A stretch of 49,872 nucleotides of DNA from CAXQRU01 sp964226685 (GCA_964226685.1 CAXQRU010000114.1:1-49872), one strand, 5' to 3'; numbered from the stretch's first letter, positions 7,257 through 16,489 are shown. Notes: generated by a model from the sequence alone, not told the origin. Numbers and translations: made by a program.

Positions 7257-10013
7257 ATGACGTTACGACAGGGTTTGCTATGGGTGCTGTGCTGGCTATC
7301 AGCCAATGTGTTTGCGAGTTCATATGTAGAAGACGCTCGGCGCATGCCAGCATCGGGCGATATCGTGATCGATGTGTTACAACCACCGATTTTGGAGCTA
7401 TTAGAAAACCAATATTCTTTTGGGAGTCATTGGGGCAGTGCGGAGTCATCCCTGCAAAAATTACATGCTAATTCGGCTTATCGCTCATTGGTTGAAATCC
7501 TTGTAGATGATATGACCGCGATTAAAAAAGACATCGGAGTTAAGTTGGCCTTCAGTACCGTACAAGCGGAAAAAATGGCTCCTGCAGGTAATATTGGTCG
7601 GCACTTTGATGAATATTGGTTAAGTTCGGATAAAGCAAAGTTTGCATTGATTGGTGTGATCAACCGAATGGATAAAAAAGATTTTTCAAAGGCCGGATGC
7701 GGAGAATTGCGATTTATTTATCGGCTGGCCTACCATCACCAGCAGAGCCGTTCTACATTACCAGTTTTTATCAACATCGTTTATCAGTTTGATTCTAATC
7801 AGTGCGCGGAGCTGGTGGAGCACTGGCGAGTGAAAGAAGGATTTGTGAATGATGAGGCCTATGCTAAATGGTTGCTATCATCGCCTTTGGCTTTGGAGAA
7901 AACCTTAAAGCAAGTCGAAATCAATATGCAGGCTGTTCGCTTCCCGTCGGGATTGAAAACCCATTTCGGTGGCCAGGCGGTGTATTTGTTTCGAGTGTTG
8001 GCGTTAAGTGGAAATAGGTTGACCCCAATCTTATTAGAAAATACGCCCGATGTTTCTAAAATTAGCCTCGATAAAACGTTGAGGTTAGAGCTGATTAAAG
8101 AACTTTCTGACAATCTTAATGCGATTGATTTGGGGGTGTTTAAAATCAGCGATAAATTCTTAGCGGACAAAGTGATTTCGTATTCTACGTTAGGGCGCTC
8201 ACGAATGGCGAATAAGCCTTTTAGTACGATTTTGCGTGATGACTTGAGTCAATTTGATAGTCGCCAGTTTTCTAAATTACGTTATATGCATAGTCCAGAA
8301 GCGCTGTTAGAGAGATTGGATAATCGCAGTTGCAGTGGTTGTCACCAAGCCGGTGGTACGGCTGGTTTTCATTTGTTGGGAATGCCCAGCGCTTTGAATT
8401 CGCAGTTTAATCAAAATGCATTGGGGTTTTCTTCGCATTATTATGCTGAGCGTGCAAGAAGGTTTCATTATTTTAATGCTCTGTTAAATGGTGAGGAGGT
8501 TAATCCCTTTAGGCCACATTCTTTATTTCCTGTTGCTAATTGGCTTACGCCAGGTGCCGGTGTTCCTGGTTTCTTGCCGGCAAAATTAAAAGAATTTTGT
8601 TTGTTGGATGATAAACACTTTTCAACAATTTCTTGTGGTAATCCTCAACAAGAGTGTCGGGTGTTGGCAAGCAATAATCGATCGGGTGTTGAATTTGGGG
8701 AGTGTGTTTATAAAAAGCAAGCCGTATTGCCTGCAGGTCATGTATGTCGAGAAGGTGTGATTGAAGAAAAAGCCAATGATTTTTCTCTGTCATTTTACAA
8801 TCTGCAAAGTCATCAGGATAAAATTTTTGGTATTGATGGCGGGTTGCCAAGTAAAGTTTATGCTCAATCCTGCGCGACCACAAAAGGCGGTGTGCCTCTG
8901 GGGCGAGTATCGGTTAAATGTCAAGATGATACCCCAGATGGCCGCCTGGAATTTGTTGATGGTTTGAAAAAAGATTTAAGCAATGTGCCAGAGAGTCATT
9001 GCGCTATGATTGGCGGAGTTCATTTTGATCTTTGTGCAGCGAGTGAAAATCCCGTTCAGTGTATGAGTGAAACACCCATTCGACGCTCTCAGTTAGACAG
9101 TTGTTATATGGGGCAGTTTTGTCGGGAGGATTTTATTTGTCAGCAGTTGCCACTGCAAGTGGCTGATGCTTATGCAGAGCCCACACGCTCAAAGGTGCTC
9201 TCTAGGCTTAAGTTATTGCAGAGTGAAGGGGTGGGCTTTTGTACGCCTAATTATTTTTTATTTAATATGAGAGTCGATGGACATCCTTTGCCGGAGGGTA
9301 GGCTTGCTAACAATGATGTGCTAGAGGCCGCTATTGAAACAGACTTGCCAGAGGGTTTTGTCGATGTAAAAGATATTGATCCAAGTATCGTGGTTGATAT
9401 GCGCTACGCTAGCAAAAATAATTTTACTCATGATGTTGTGCCAGGGTATCAGGCGAATCGCTGTATTTTGCAAGAAGAGGTGGCTCAAGCATTAAGTAAC
9501 GCTCAGCGTTTACTGCAAAACAATAATCCCAACTTGTCGTTGAAGGTGCTCGATTGCTACCGGCCTCAAATGGCGGTGGATCATTTTGTGGTGTGGTCCT
9601 CTAAGCCTGAGACGCCCAGTGAGAAACAATATTTCCCCAATGTGCCTAAGTCCGATTTATTTAAGCAAGGGTATATTGCTTTACAATCGTCTCATTCTAA
9701 AGGTGTGTCGGTGGATGTGACGATAGTGGATCTTTCAAGGCGCGAACCTTTAGCGGCTGATAACGATGAAGATTGTACCTCGGTGAATCGAAAGTCTGAT
9801 AATAGTCTTGATATGGGTTCGGGTTATGATTGCTTTGATTCAATCAGCCATACAAATAGCACTTTGATAGCTAATAAGGCGCAAGCAAATCGACAGCTGT
9901 TGTTGAGCATTATGAGTCAATCGGGATTGACCAATTATCATAAAGAGTGGTGGCACTTTCATTATCGTAAGGATAAGTTGAATAAGGCGTACAATTTTTT
10001 AATTAAAGAATGA
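7257..10013 (+). CDS. Secreted haem c-like/Cys-rich protein fused to a VanX/DdpX D-Ala-D-Ala dipeptidase
   Basis: The 918-residue product starts with a signal peptide (about 1-20, ending near VFAS). A large region (20-690) has one CxxCH haem c motif (C359-S-G-C362-H363) and, after about 440, many cysteines (including SCGN, CVYKK and ECRV segments). The C-terminal 220 residues are a peptidase M15D domain. SxHxxGxSxD at 811-820 gives His813 and Asp820, and EWWH at 897-900 gives Glu897 and His900, the zinc and catalytic residues of VanX. VanX is about 200 residues, so nearly 700 residues are extra. The C-terminal domain likely cleaves D-Ala-D-Ala in the periplasm; the N-terminal role is unknown. 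A small anchored protein follows after 13 bases. Confidence 0.85.
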   Translation: MTLRQGLLWVLCWLSANVFASSYVEDARRMPASGDIVIDVLQPPILELLENQYSFGSHWGSAESSLQKLHANSAYRSLVEILVDDMTAIKKDIGVKLAFSTVQAEKMAPAGNIGRHFDEYWLSSDKAKFALIGVINRMDKKDFSKAGCGELRFIYRLAYHHQQSRSTLPVFINIVYQFDSNQCAELVEHWRVKEGFVNDEAYAKWLLSSPLALEKTLKQVEINMQAVRFPSGLKTHFGGQAVYLFRVLALSGNRLTPILLENTPDVSKISLDKTLRLELIKELSDNLNAIDLGVFKISDKFLADKVISYSTLGRSRMANKPFSTILRDDLSQFDSRQFSKLRYMHSPEALLERLDNRSCSGCHQAGGTAGFHLLGMPSALNSQFNQNALGFSSHYYAERARRFHYFNALLNGEEVNPFRPHSLFPVANWLTPGAGVPGFLPAKLKEFCLLDDKHFSTISCGNPQQECRVLASNNRSGVEFGECVYKKQAVLPAGHVCREGVIEEKANDFSLSFYNLQSHQDKIFGIDGGLPSKVYAQSCATTKGGVPLGRVSVKCQDDTPDGRLEFVDGLKKDLSNVPESHCAMIGGVHFDLCAASENPVQCMSETPIRRSQLDSCYMGQFCREDFICQQLPLQVADAYAEPTRSKVLSRLKLLQSEGVGFCTPNYFLFNMRVDGHPLPEGRLANNDVLEAAIETDLPEGFVDVKDIDPSIVVDMRYASKNNFTHDVVPGYQANRCILQEEVAQALSNAQRLLQNNNPNLSLKVLDCYRPQMAVDHFVVWSSKPETPSEKQYFPNVPKSDLFKQGYIALQSSHSKGVSVDVTIVDLSRREPLAADNDEDCTSVNRKSDNSLDMGSGYDCFDSISHTNSTLIANKAQANRQLLLSIMSQSGLTNYHKEWWHFHYRKDKLNKAYNFLIKE

Positions 10014-10026
10014 GTGAGGCTTAGGC

Positions 10027-10632
10027 ATGAATAAAATCATTGTTTTTGCAGTATGTGTCATTGTTGCCTGGGTTTTTTTCAAGCCAGTCGGTTCCGTCTC
10101 ATTGGGGCCAGGTATCATGGTTTCAGAGGAACCCATTCAGGAGGCTATCGCCTCTCCAGAGCGTCGTCAGTATCGCGACTTTACCATTATTGATCAAGCT
10201 AAGTTTAGTTTGTCAGCAAAAGTGTTAGGGCGCGAGGATTATCATTTGGGGCGTGAGGCTGATTTGTCGCCCGTGGATCTGGCTCTTGGTTGGGGTAAAA
10301 TGTCTGATGAAAGTGTGTTGCAGCACATTGATATCTCTCAACGTGGTCGATTTTACTATTGGCAAGTTGAAAGTTTTCCCATTCCAAGGCGCGAAATAGA
10401 AACCCATAGTGCCAATATGCACCTGATTCCAGCGACTGAAGCGGTGAGAATCACGATTGATGATGTTCGAGAAGGAGACATTATAGAATTGTCTGGGAGT
10501 CTTGTAAGTGTTGAGGCAGAAAATGGCAATTGGCGCTGGAACAGCTCCCTCACTCGAAATGATACCGGTGCAGGAGCCTGTGAGTTAATTTGGGTGGAAA
10601 GTTTTAGAATTATTACTCATCAGTATCAGTGA
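10027..10632 (+). CDS. Conserved membrane-anchored protein of unknown function
   Basis: A single N-terminal membrane segment (about 4-20) is followed by a 180-residue domain, probably periplasmic, with alternating hydrophobic strands. Distinctive motifs are DYHLGREADLSPVDLALGWG (68-87 approx.), a His-Ser-Ala-Asn-Met-H stretch near 127 and GDIIELSG near 149. I recall proteins of this type, often annotated as hypothetical, in several proteobacteria, but know no function. It lies 13 bases after the dipeptidase fusion and is probably in the same transcript. Its stop touches the stop of the convergent chemoreceptor gene. Confidence 0.8.
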   Translation: MNKIIVFAVCVIVAWVFFKPVGSVSLGPGIMVSEEPIQEAIASPERRQYRDFTIIDQAKFSLSAKVLGREDYHLGREADLSPVDLALGWGKMSDESVLQHIDISQRGRFYYWQVESFPIPRREIETHSANMHLIPATEAVRITIDDVREGDIIELSGSLVSVEAENGNWRWNSSLTRNDTGAGACELIWVESFRIITHQYQ

Positions 10633-12522
10633 TTAACCCAGGTTAAATCGCTGAGTGGTTTGTTCTATTTTTTTGATCTGATCGGATAAGTGTTGGGTAT
10701 GCTCTTCCATGACCAAACGAGTACTCTTATTCTTTTCAGATTGATCGCAAATTTGTTCAACCTGGGTGGCAATATCATTGGTGTTGTGAGAAATTTGTTC
10801 AACAGCCACCACGACTTGATCCATTTCAGATACCACTCGTTGTATCGACGCTTCAATAGAATGGATCGATTCCATTGCATTGTTCGCATTGTCTTGACCT
10901 GATGAAGCTAATTTAATACCTTGCTCCATTAAATCGCTCATGCGTTTGGACTGATCATTAAAGCTTTTGATAATGTCTCCAATACTACTGGTGGCTCCAA
11001 CGGTCTTTTGAGCCAAAGCCCTTACTTCATCGGCGACTACGGAGAAACCTCTACCAGCTTCGCCAGCGCGCGCTGATTCGATCGCGGCGTTAAGTGCCAG
11101 TAAGTTGGTTTGATCGGCAAGGCCATTGATCACATCAATAATGTTGAGCATTTTAGAGCTGGATTTAGTGAGTATGGTCACTTCATCATGAGTCTTCTTG
11201 ATTAGATCCACAATGTTGATGATTGAATTAACGCACTCGCCAATTACTTTGCCGCCGCTCAAGCTCGATTTTGAGGCCTCTTGAGCCGTTTCACTAACAC
11301 CTACCGAGCGTTTGGCAACATCATTGACGGCCGTGGAAATTTGCTGAGTGGCTATGGTTGAAATTTGAGTTTTTTGTTCCACCTCTGAACTGCTAATGCC
11401 CAAATCCTCGACGGCTTTGGACAGCTCCTCTCTGATTTGAAACAACGAACGATTGCCCTGTAATACTTTGTCAAGTGCTTGGGAGATGTCGCTCACCATT
11501 TGATTCGAGGCAATTCGCAGTTGGGTGAATTCATCTTTTTTGTTATTGTTGGTTTTGAGTGTTTCTGAAAAGTCACCCTCGGCAACTCGCCTCAGAAATT
11601 TTTGCATTTCGTGCAGTTGAAAATTCAATTGGCGCGCAATACTGACGAGGCTGATTAATATCACCAAGCCGACGATGCTGGCGGCGACCACGACGACCTT
11701 GGTGGCTGCCTGTCTAGCGGAATCGGCTTTGGCTGAAACGGCGGTGAGCACCGTGGTTTCTAGATATTGATTTTGCTCGCGGACAACGGCAGCTAGTTCA
11801 TCTCGAATGGCGTTAAGTTTTGTTTCAGTTTCTACTTCCAAAGAGATCAGCTCTCTGGTTTCATCAAATACCTTACGGTAGGCTTTAATGATTTGCCCTA
11901 GTCGGTTTTCATGCCATGACATTTTGTCGACCACACCTTCAAGCTTTTTCAAAAAACCTTCGAGTTCCGTTTCGTTTTCGATATCTTTTGAAACGATATA
12001 CTTTCCTTGGCTAAAAATAACAGCGGTAACGGTTTCATCAATCATCGAAAAAGACACTTTCTCAAGAGCCTTTAATGCTTGGTTTAGCTCCTCTAGTTTG
12101 CCCTCTTTTGGACTAAAGCCTAAAATCAGCCTGTTTTCAATCCAGCCCTTTCGAAGGCTTGTGTAGTTGGTAGTGAGTGTTTCCAGTTGGGTGGTAAAGT
12201 TGACGAGCTTTGAGTCATCCAGCTCTTTAGCTTGATCTTTCATGGTGCCAATTACTTCTTCAAGCTTTTCGAGCTTAGTCATTAACTCACCTGTTGTATC
12301 AGCGGTGGTTGCGAGAGTGTCGGCTTCTAGTTGCAACAAAATATTGGTCAGTCGCAGAGAGTTTTGTTTGTAGTTTGTCGCTAAGGATTGTTCTGAAAAG
12401 CTATTATTGACGCTGCCTAAACCGAGAAAAGCGGAGCTGGCGACAATGACTAAACCGATAAGGGTGACCGCTATGAGTATGGTTAACTTTTGTTTCCAGG
12501 ATAAATGCAATTTCGACGCCAC
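10633..12522 (-). CDS. Methyl-accepting chemotaxis protein
   Basis: Transmembrane chemoreceptor of 629 residues. TM1 is at about 13-35, a helical periplasmic sensor region at 36-270, TM2 at about 272-295, then a HAMP linker (LRRVAEGDFSETL) and the cytoplasmic signalling coiled coil. The invariant hairpin tip E-S-A-R-A-G-E-x-G-R-G-F-x-V-V-A-x-E-V-R near 480-500 binds CheA/CheW. The start is GTG at 12522, with a GAGG site upstream. The ligand cannot be read from sequence; the long coiled-coil sensor region with no PAS or Cache signature suggests a four-helix-bundle type. No che genes are nearby. Confidence 0.95.
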   Translation of the reverse strand: MASKLHLSWKQKLTILIAVTLIGLVIVASSAFLGLGSVNNSFSEQSLATNYKQNSLRLTNILLQLEADTLATTADTTGELMTKLEKLEEVIGTMKDQAKELDDSKLVNFTTQLETLTTNYTSLRKGWIENRLILGFSPKEGKLEELNQALKALEKVSFSMIDETVTAVIFSQGKYIVSKDIENETELEGFLKKLEGVVDKMSWHENRLGQIIKAYRKVFDETRELISLEVETETKLNAIRDELAAVVREQNQYLETTVLTAVSAKADSARQAATKVVVVAASIVGLVILISLVSIARQLNFQLHEMQKFLRRVAEGDFSETLKTNNNKKDEFTQLRIASNQMVSDISQALDKVLQGNRSLFQIREELSKAVEDLGISSSEVEQKTQISTIATQQISTAVNDVAKRSVGVSETAQEASKSSLSGGKVIGECVNSIINIVDLIKKTHDEVTILTKSSSKMLNIIDVINGLADQTNLLALNAAIESARAGEAGRGFSVVADEVRALAQKTVGATSSIGDIIKSFNDQSKRMSDLMEQGIKLASSGQDNANNAMESIHSIEASIQRVVSEMDQVVVAVEQISHNTNDIATQVEQICDQSEKNKSTRLVMEEHTQHLSDQIKKIEQTTQRFNLG

Positions 12523-12678
12523 AGTCTAACACCTCTCTTATAAAATGGGTGAATTTATGCCAATGGTGCTGCGGTATTGCATCATAAATGGGTGACCATT
12601 TATCTGTTTTTTGAAAGGCCATCTACACCGTCTTCACCAATGTTTAAAGTGTAGACAAGTATTGTGAGAGTGACAAAT

Positions 12679-12705
12679 TTGAACAAAGCATCCTGCCTTG
12701 TTCAA
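12679..12705 (-). terminator. Probable terminator after yceI
   Basis: An 8-bp inverted repeat (12679-12686 with 12698-12705) lies seven bases beyond the yceI stop and is followed on the minus strand by an A/T-rich tail. It is weak but well placed. Confidence 0.45.
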
Positions 12706-12711
12706 TTTTAT

Positions 12712-13278
12712 CTATTGGCGGATACCTTCGACTTCGAGTGTTAGATACACAGTTTGTGAGGCTGGCCCTAAATCTTTTTGAATGTTGAAGTCTTTGAGTT
12801 TGAGTTCTGTGGTGCCACTGAAGCCTTGACGATATCCACCCCAAGGATCGTTACCACCACCGATATACTCAACGTTGATGTCGATATTTTTGGTGACCCC
12901 ATGCAGAGTCAAATCCCCGCTGAGAACCCCTTTGCCTTCGCCTGTGGAGCGGTAGTTGGTGCTAACGAAGGAAGCGCTGGGAAACTGTTTTACATCCAGA
13001 AAGTCCGTGTCGCGAAGATGTCGATCTCTTTGAGCATGATTGGAGTTGACGCTGGCGGGATCGATATCAACCGTCACCTTTGACAGGCTGGCCGTTTTTT
13101 CGTCGTATTCAAAGCTACCCGTGAAGCTGTCAAAGCGCCCATGCAGCCAACTATACCCCAAATGTTTTATTTTAAAGTTGATAAAGGCATGTGCACCTTT
13201 GGTGTCGATAGTGTAGGTGTCCGCGTGGCCTACAAGTGAAAAGAATGCCAAGCTGATCATAAGTAAACATCGTTTCAT
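12712..13278 (-). CDS. yceI: YceI-family periplasmic lipocalin-like protein
   Basis: The 188-residue product has a signal peptide (about 1-19, cleavage after GHA). The YceI fold follows: TYTIDTKGAHAFINFKIKHLGYSWLHGRF, seen in shorter pieces from residue 20, a FD-x-x-x-GSF strand, and the RDxHLRDTDFLDVKQFP region near 85-100. YceI proteins are eight-stranded barrels that bind polyisoprenoids and may serve quinone or isoprenoid handling. It overlaps the upstream cytochrome b561 gene by four bases (ATGA), the classical cybB-yceI pair, so the two are translationally coupled and probably function together. Confidence 0.93.
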   Translation of the reverse strand: MKRCLLMISLAFFSLVGHADTYTIDTKGAHAFINFKIKHLGYSWLHGRFDSFTGSFEYDEKTASLSKVTVDIDPASVNSNHAQRDRHLRDTDFLDVKQFPSASFVSTNYRSTGEGKGVLSGDLTLHGVTKNIDINVEYIGGGNDPWGGYRQGFSGTTELKLKDFNIQKDLGPASQTVYLTLEVEGIRQ

Positions 13279-13832
13279 GGTCTGTCTCCGCTATTTGATG
13301 ATGTGGGTAGAATACGTTTTAAGGTGTCTTTGCGATCAATGAAATGGTGTTTCAGGGCGGCTAATGTATGCAGTACCACTAGCCCTATAAGAAGGTAAGA
13401 TAAATATTCATGGGTATCTCCCGCGATTTGTCCCCAAGCGTGGGAAGAGAATGCGGGCAATTGTAAACCAAATAGGTCTATAGGTGTGCCCTCGGCAGTA
13501 CTGATCAAGTAGCCAGTTACCCCCAGAGCAAACACTAACCAGTAAAAAGAGTCATGCACAAGATGGGCTAGCCGGCGCTCCCATGCAGGCAGGTCGCTAA
13601 GAGACGGTTGCGGATTAAGCCAGCGCCAAATCAAACGCCACAGTGTCAGTGCTACCACGATAATACCAACCGCTTTATGATAGTAGGGGCCGTCTTGGTA
13701 CCAGGGGTCATAATAATCCAAAGAGAGCATCCACAAACCGCTGGCGAACAATCCAATAATGATGGCTGCCAGTAGCCAATGCAACAGCATGCTCATGATG
13801 CCATAGCGTTGTTTAGTATTTCGAAAAGCCAT
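13275..13832 (-). CDS. Cytochrome b561 family membrane protein
   Basis: A four-helix membrane cytochrome b of 185 residues. Histidines for haem b are seen in helix 1 (MLLHWLLA, about 15-22), in the second segment (PYYHKAVG), in LVHDSFYWLVFALG and in the last helix (VVLHTLAALKHHF). Such proteins pass electrons from quinol, or oxidise superoxide, in the inner membrane. It is coupled to yceI through an ATGA overlap. The stop of the upstream dtd gene adjoins its start, so dtd, cytochrome b561 and yceI are probably one operon. The name cybB is possible, but subfamily assignment is uncertain. Confidence 0.92.
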   Translation of the reverse strand: MAFRNTKQRYGIMSMLLHWLLAAIIIGLFASGLWMLSLDYYDPWYQDGPYYHKAVGIIVVALTLWRLIWRWLNPQPSLSDLPAWERRLAHLVHDSFYWLVFALGVTGYLISTAEGTPIDLFGLQLPAFSSHAWGQIAGDTHEYLSYLLIGLVVLHTLAALKHHFIDRKDTLKRILPTSSNSGDRP

Positions 13833-14273
13833 TTATTCTACCTCTATAATAAAGGTGACAGGCCCATCATTGCTTAAATCAACAGACATATTGGCTCCAA
13901 ATTCTCCGGTGGCGACGGTGACGTTTGCCTGCCTAGCTTGCTCGACTAAATAGTCGTACAGCGATTGTGCCAAACTGGGATCGGCCGCTTTCGAAAAGCC
14001 AGGGCGCAGACCTTTTTGGGTATCGGCGAGCAGGGTGAATTGCGAAACAATCAGTAATGATTGATTGGCACTCAACAAACTGAGGTTCATTTTGCCCTGT
14101 TCATCATTAAAGATGCGCAGATTGAGCAATTTGTGAAGCATTTTATCCGCCGTTGCCTTTTGATCGCCACTGGCGACGCCCAATAACACCAAAAGCCCTG
14201 GGCCAATCTTGCCAACGCACACCTGATTGACGGACACCGAGGCCTGACTAACCCTTTGGATAACAGCGCGCAA
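13833..14273 (-). CDS. dtd: D-aminoacyl-tRNA deacylase
   Basis: Hydrolyses D-aminoacyl-tRNA and mischarged Gly-tRNA(Ala) for translational quality control. It has 146 residues, typical for the family. The family start RAVIQRVSQASV is present. SQFTLLAD (about 77-84) and the C-terminal NDGPVT with the Gly-Pro motif form the active-site loops. The start is TTG at 14273, supported by AAGG seven bases upstream and by homology to the N-terminus; no ATG fits. It follows ubiK in the same direction with nine bases between. Confidence 0.95.
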   Translation of the reverse strand: MRAVIQRVSQASVSVNQVCVGKIGPGLLVLLGVASGDQKATADKMLHKLLNLRIFNDEQGKMNLSLLSANQSLLIVSQFTLLADTQKGLRPGFSKAADPSLAQSLYDYLVEQARQANVTVATGEFGANMSVDLSNDGPVTFIIEVE

Positions 14274-14282
14274 AATTATGCC

Positions 14283-14513
14283 TTATGCATCATGGTTGGT
14301 TTTGGCGAGCTGCTTTTCGAGTGCCTCAATTTTTTGGCGGGTGCGCTCTAGCACCTTGCACTGACTATCAAATTCCTCGCGGGTGACCAAATTCGCTTTG
14401 GCCAAACTGCTTTGAATCAGTGCGTGCAGGGTCTGTTGATCTTGTTCTGATAATGGCTGGCTGGTGAGCTGATTGACATGCTCAAGTAATTGTTTAGTGA
14501 GAGCCGCAAACAT
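14283..14513 (-). CDS. ubiK: Ubiquinone biosynthesis accessory factor UbiK (YqiC family)
   Basis: A small coiled-coil protein of 76 residues that helps the aerobic Ubi complex with UbiJ. The hallmark segment LVTREEFDSQCKVLERTRQK (about 42-61) and the C-terminal heptad helix ALEKQLAK match the family. The N-terminal part is shorter and less conserved than in E. coli. The position opposite glnK-amtB is the same as in Pseudomonas, which supports the call. It heads a probable ubiK-dtd-cytochrome b561-yceI transcript. Confidence 0.88.
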   Translation of the reverse strand: MFAALTKQLLEHVNQLTSQPLSEQDQQTLHALIQSSLAKANLVTREEFDSQCKVLERTRQKIEALEKQLAKTNHDA

Positions 14514-14570
14514 AGAAATTCTCGCTTTATAAAGAGCCTCATCCTACCCTTGTCTGAGTCTGGATACAAT

Positions 14571-14587
14571 AGCGCCAAAATGGTGCG
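14571..14587 (+). promoter_or_regulatory. Possible NtrC-binding site
   Basis: An inverted repeat, AGCGCC-5 bases-GGTGCG, resembles the NtrC consensus TGCACC-N5-GGTGCA. It lies about 110 bases upstream of the sigma-54 boxes of glnK, the right range for an enhancer. A second half site (TTGGTGCA) occurs near 14613. Confidence 0.5.
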
Positions 14588-14682
14588 CAAGTGTTTTATG
14601 GGTGATGTTTTTTGGTGCAAAAACGGCCAAAAATTCGTGATTATTCGCTGCGATCTGCCATTTCTTCTATTCAAACCCCACA

Positions 14683-14698
14683 TGGCATACCGATTGCT
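14683..14698 (+). promoter_or_regulatory. Sigma-54 (RpoN) promoter of glnK-amtB
   Basis: TGGCAT then TTGCTA, with the invariant GG and GC ten bases apart, fits the -24/-12 consensus closely. It is 58 bases before the glnK start. Together with the upstream NtrC-like repeat it predicts activation under nitrogen limitation. Confidence 0.8.
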
Positions 14699-14755
14699 AT
14701 TCCTGTGAACATCCAAGATTAGTACAAATAACAATATTTCACCAGGAGACTACAC

Positions 14756-15094
14756 ATGAAGCTAATCACGGCGATCATCAAGCCATTTAAATTAGATGCT
14801 GTGCGAGAGGCCCTATCCGAAATCGGAGTCCAGGGTATTACCGTGACCGAGGTCAAAGGTTTTGGTCGGCAGAAAGGTCATACCGAATTGTACCGCGGAG
14901 CAGAATACGTGGTCGATTTCTTGCCAAAAACCAAGCTCGAAATTGCCGTTGGCGAAGACCTGATCGACAGCGTACTTGAAGCCATCAGCAAGGCCGCGCA
15001 CAGCGGAAAAATTGGCGATGGCAAAATTTTTATCTCACCACTTGAGCAAGTCGTCCGCATCCGCACGGGTGAGACGGGTAAAGATGCCCTGTAA
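14756..15094 (+). CDS. glnK: Nitrogen regulatory protein P-II (GlnK type)
   Basis: A trimeric PII signalling protein of 112 residues that senses ATP/ADP and 2-oxoglutarate and blocks AmtB. The T-loop GRQKGHTELYRGAEY carries Tyr51, the uridylylation site, and the GKIGDGKIF signature is near 84-92. The AGGAG site eight bases before the ATG is good. It is followed after 27 bases by amtB, the conserved glnK-amtB operon. The sigma-54 promoter at 14683 explains its nitrogen control. A second PII gene lies downstream of amtB. Confidence 0.96.
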   Translation: MKLITAIIKPFKLDAVREALSEIGVQGITVTEVKGFGRQKGHTELYRGAEYVVDFLPKTKLEIAVGEDLIDSVLEAISKAAHSGKIGDGKIFISPLEQVVRIRTGETGKDAL

Positions 15095-15121
15095 CCAACA
15101 TGAATAATTAGGGGAAACGTA

Positions 15122-16438
15122 ATGGAAAATAATATATTTGAATTGCAATACGCACTGGATACTTTTTACTTTCTAGTCTGCGGTGCATTGGTGATGTGGA
15201 TGGCTGCGGGCTTTTCCATGTTAGAAGCTGGTTTGGTGCGATCTAAAAATACCACGGAAATATTGACTAAAAATATCGCCCTGTTCGCGATTGCTTGCAC
15301 CATGTACATGCTGTTTGGTTACGGCATTATGTATGGCGGCGAAAAAGAAAATTTGATGTATCTGAAAGATATGGTGTTGTTGAGTGATCCTGATGCCTAC
15401 CATGCGGCTACTTTGGCAGAGTCGGCAGAGCAGGGCTTTGCGGGTGATACTGTCAAATCTAGAGCTGCCGATTTCTTCTTTCAGGTGGTCTTTGTGGCGA
15501 CTGCGATGTCGATTGTTTCAGGTGCGGTAGCTGAGCGTATGAAGCTTTGGGCATTTTTACTGTTTGCGGTAGTCATGACAGGTTTCATTTACCCGATGGA
15601 GGGTGCTTGGACTTGGAATAGCCAGCCGATTTTTGGTGACTTTGGTTTAAGTGCAGTCAAGAACGATGCTGGTGAGACGATTCGCGCAGGTTATATCGAT
15701 TATGCAGGGTCAGGTATTGTCCATCTAGCAGGTGCTGCGGCTGCTTTGGCTGGTGTGTTGGTGCTGGGTGCTCGACGAGGGCGTTATGGGCCAAATGGTG
15801 AGGTTAATGCCATTCCTGGTGCCAATATGCCGTTGGCCACACTGGGCACCTTTATTTTATGGATGGGTTGGTTCGGCTTTAATGGTGGTTCCACTTTGCA
15901 GTTGGGGCAGATCAATAAGGCTCATGAGGTGGCCATCGTCTTTATGAATACCAATGCGGCTGCCTGCGGTGGCTTAATCGCGGCTCTAATACTGGCTCGT
16001 GTTTGGTTCAAAAAAGCGGATCTCACTATGGCTCTTAATGGTGCTCTGGCTGGCCTTGTTGCGATAACTGCAAGTCCCCATACGCCAACACCGCTTGAGG
16101 CGACCTTAATTGGTGCCGTGGGTGGCCTGTTGGTGGTGTTTAGTATTATCGCCTTTGATAAGCTCAAAATTGACGATCCAGTCGGTGCTATCTCAGTTCA
16201 CGGAGTTGTTGGTATTTGGGGTGTGTTGGCCGTAGTGATCACGAATGGTGATGCATCGATAGTGGGGCAGCTTCTGGGCATCGTCGTGATCTTTGGCTGG
16301 GTGTTTGTCACCAGCCTCATCGTTTGGATCGTTATTAAGTTAGTTATGGGCATCCGAGTCTCTGAGGAAGAAGAATTCTCAGGGGTTGATATCGCTGAGT
16401 GCGGCATCGAGGCTTATCCAGAGTTCACCAATAAATAG
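15122..16438 (+). CDS. amtB: Ammonium transporter AmtB
   Basis: An inner-membrane ammonium channel of 438 residues with about 11 membrane segments. The family sequence is clear from the N-terminus (MWMAAGFSMLEAGLVRSKNT), through the first pore region, DYAGSGIVHLAGAAAAL, with a pore His, to the second pore His in AISVHGVVGIWG. The extracellular N-terminal region is short, with no extra signal sequence. The C-terminal tail (EEEEFSGVDIAECGIEAYPEF) contains the conserved D-x-x-E-x-G-x-x-A-Y motif that contacts GlnK. It ends in a strong terminator. Confidence 0.97.
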   Translation: MENNIFELQYALDTFYFLVCGALVMWMAAGFSMLEAGLVRSKNTTEILTKNIALFAIACTMYMLFGYGIMYGGEKENLMYLKDMVLLSDPDAYHAATLAESAEQGFAGDTVKSRAADFFFQVVFVATAMSIVSGAVAERMKLWAFLLFAVVMTGFIYPMEGAWTWNSQPIFGDFGLSAVKNDAGETIRAGYIDYAGSGIVHLAGAAAALAGVLVLGARRGRYGPNGEVNAIPGANMPLATLGTFILWMGWFGFNGGSTLQLGQINKAHEVAIVFMNTNAAACGGLIAALILARVWFKKADLTMALNGALAGLVAITASPHTPTPLEATLIGAVGGLLVVFSIIAFDKLKIDDPVGAISVHGVVGIWGVLAVVITNGDASIVGQLLGIVVIFGWVFVTSLIVWIVIKLVMGIRVSEEEEFSGVDIAECGIEAYPEFTNK

Positions 16439-16462
16439 GGTTTATGACAGTCCCACCACTTT

Positions 16463-16489
16463 GCCCGGCACCTGCCGGGCTTTTTTTTC
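16463..16489 (+). terminator. Rho-independent terminator of glnK-amtB
   Basis: A perfect 8-bp GC stem (GCCCGGCA/TGCCGGGC, 2-base loop) is followed by eight T residues. Confidence 0.9.

Noticed and set aside
7246..7260. Four-codon upstream frame (ATG GAA ATT GAA TGA) overlapping the dipeptidase start
   Set aside because: No ribosome site and no other sign of leader-peptide control; probably chance.
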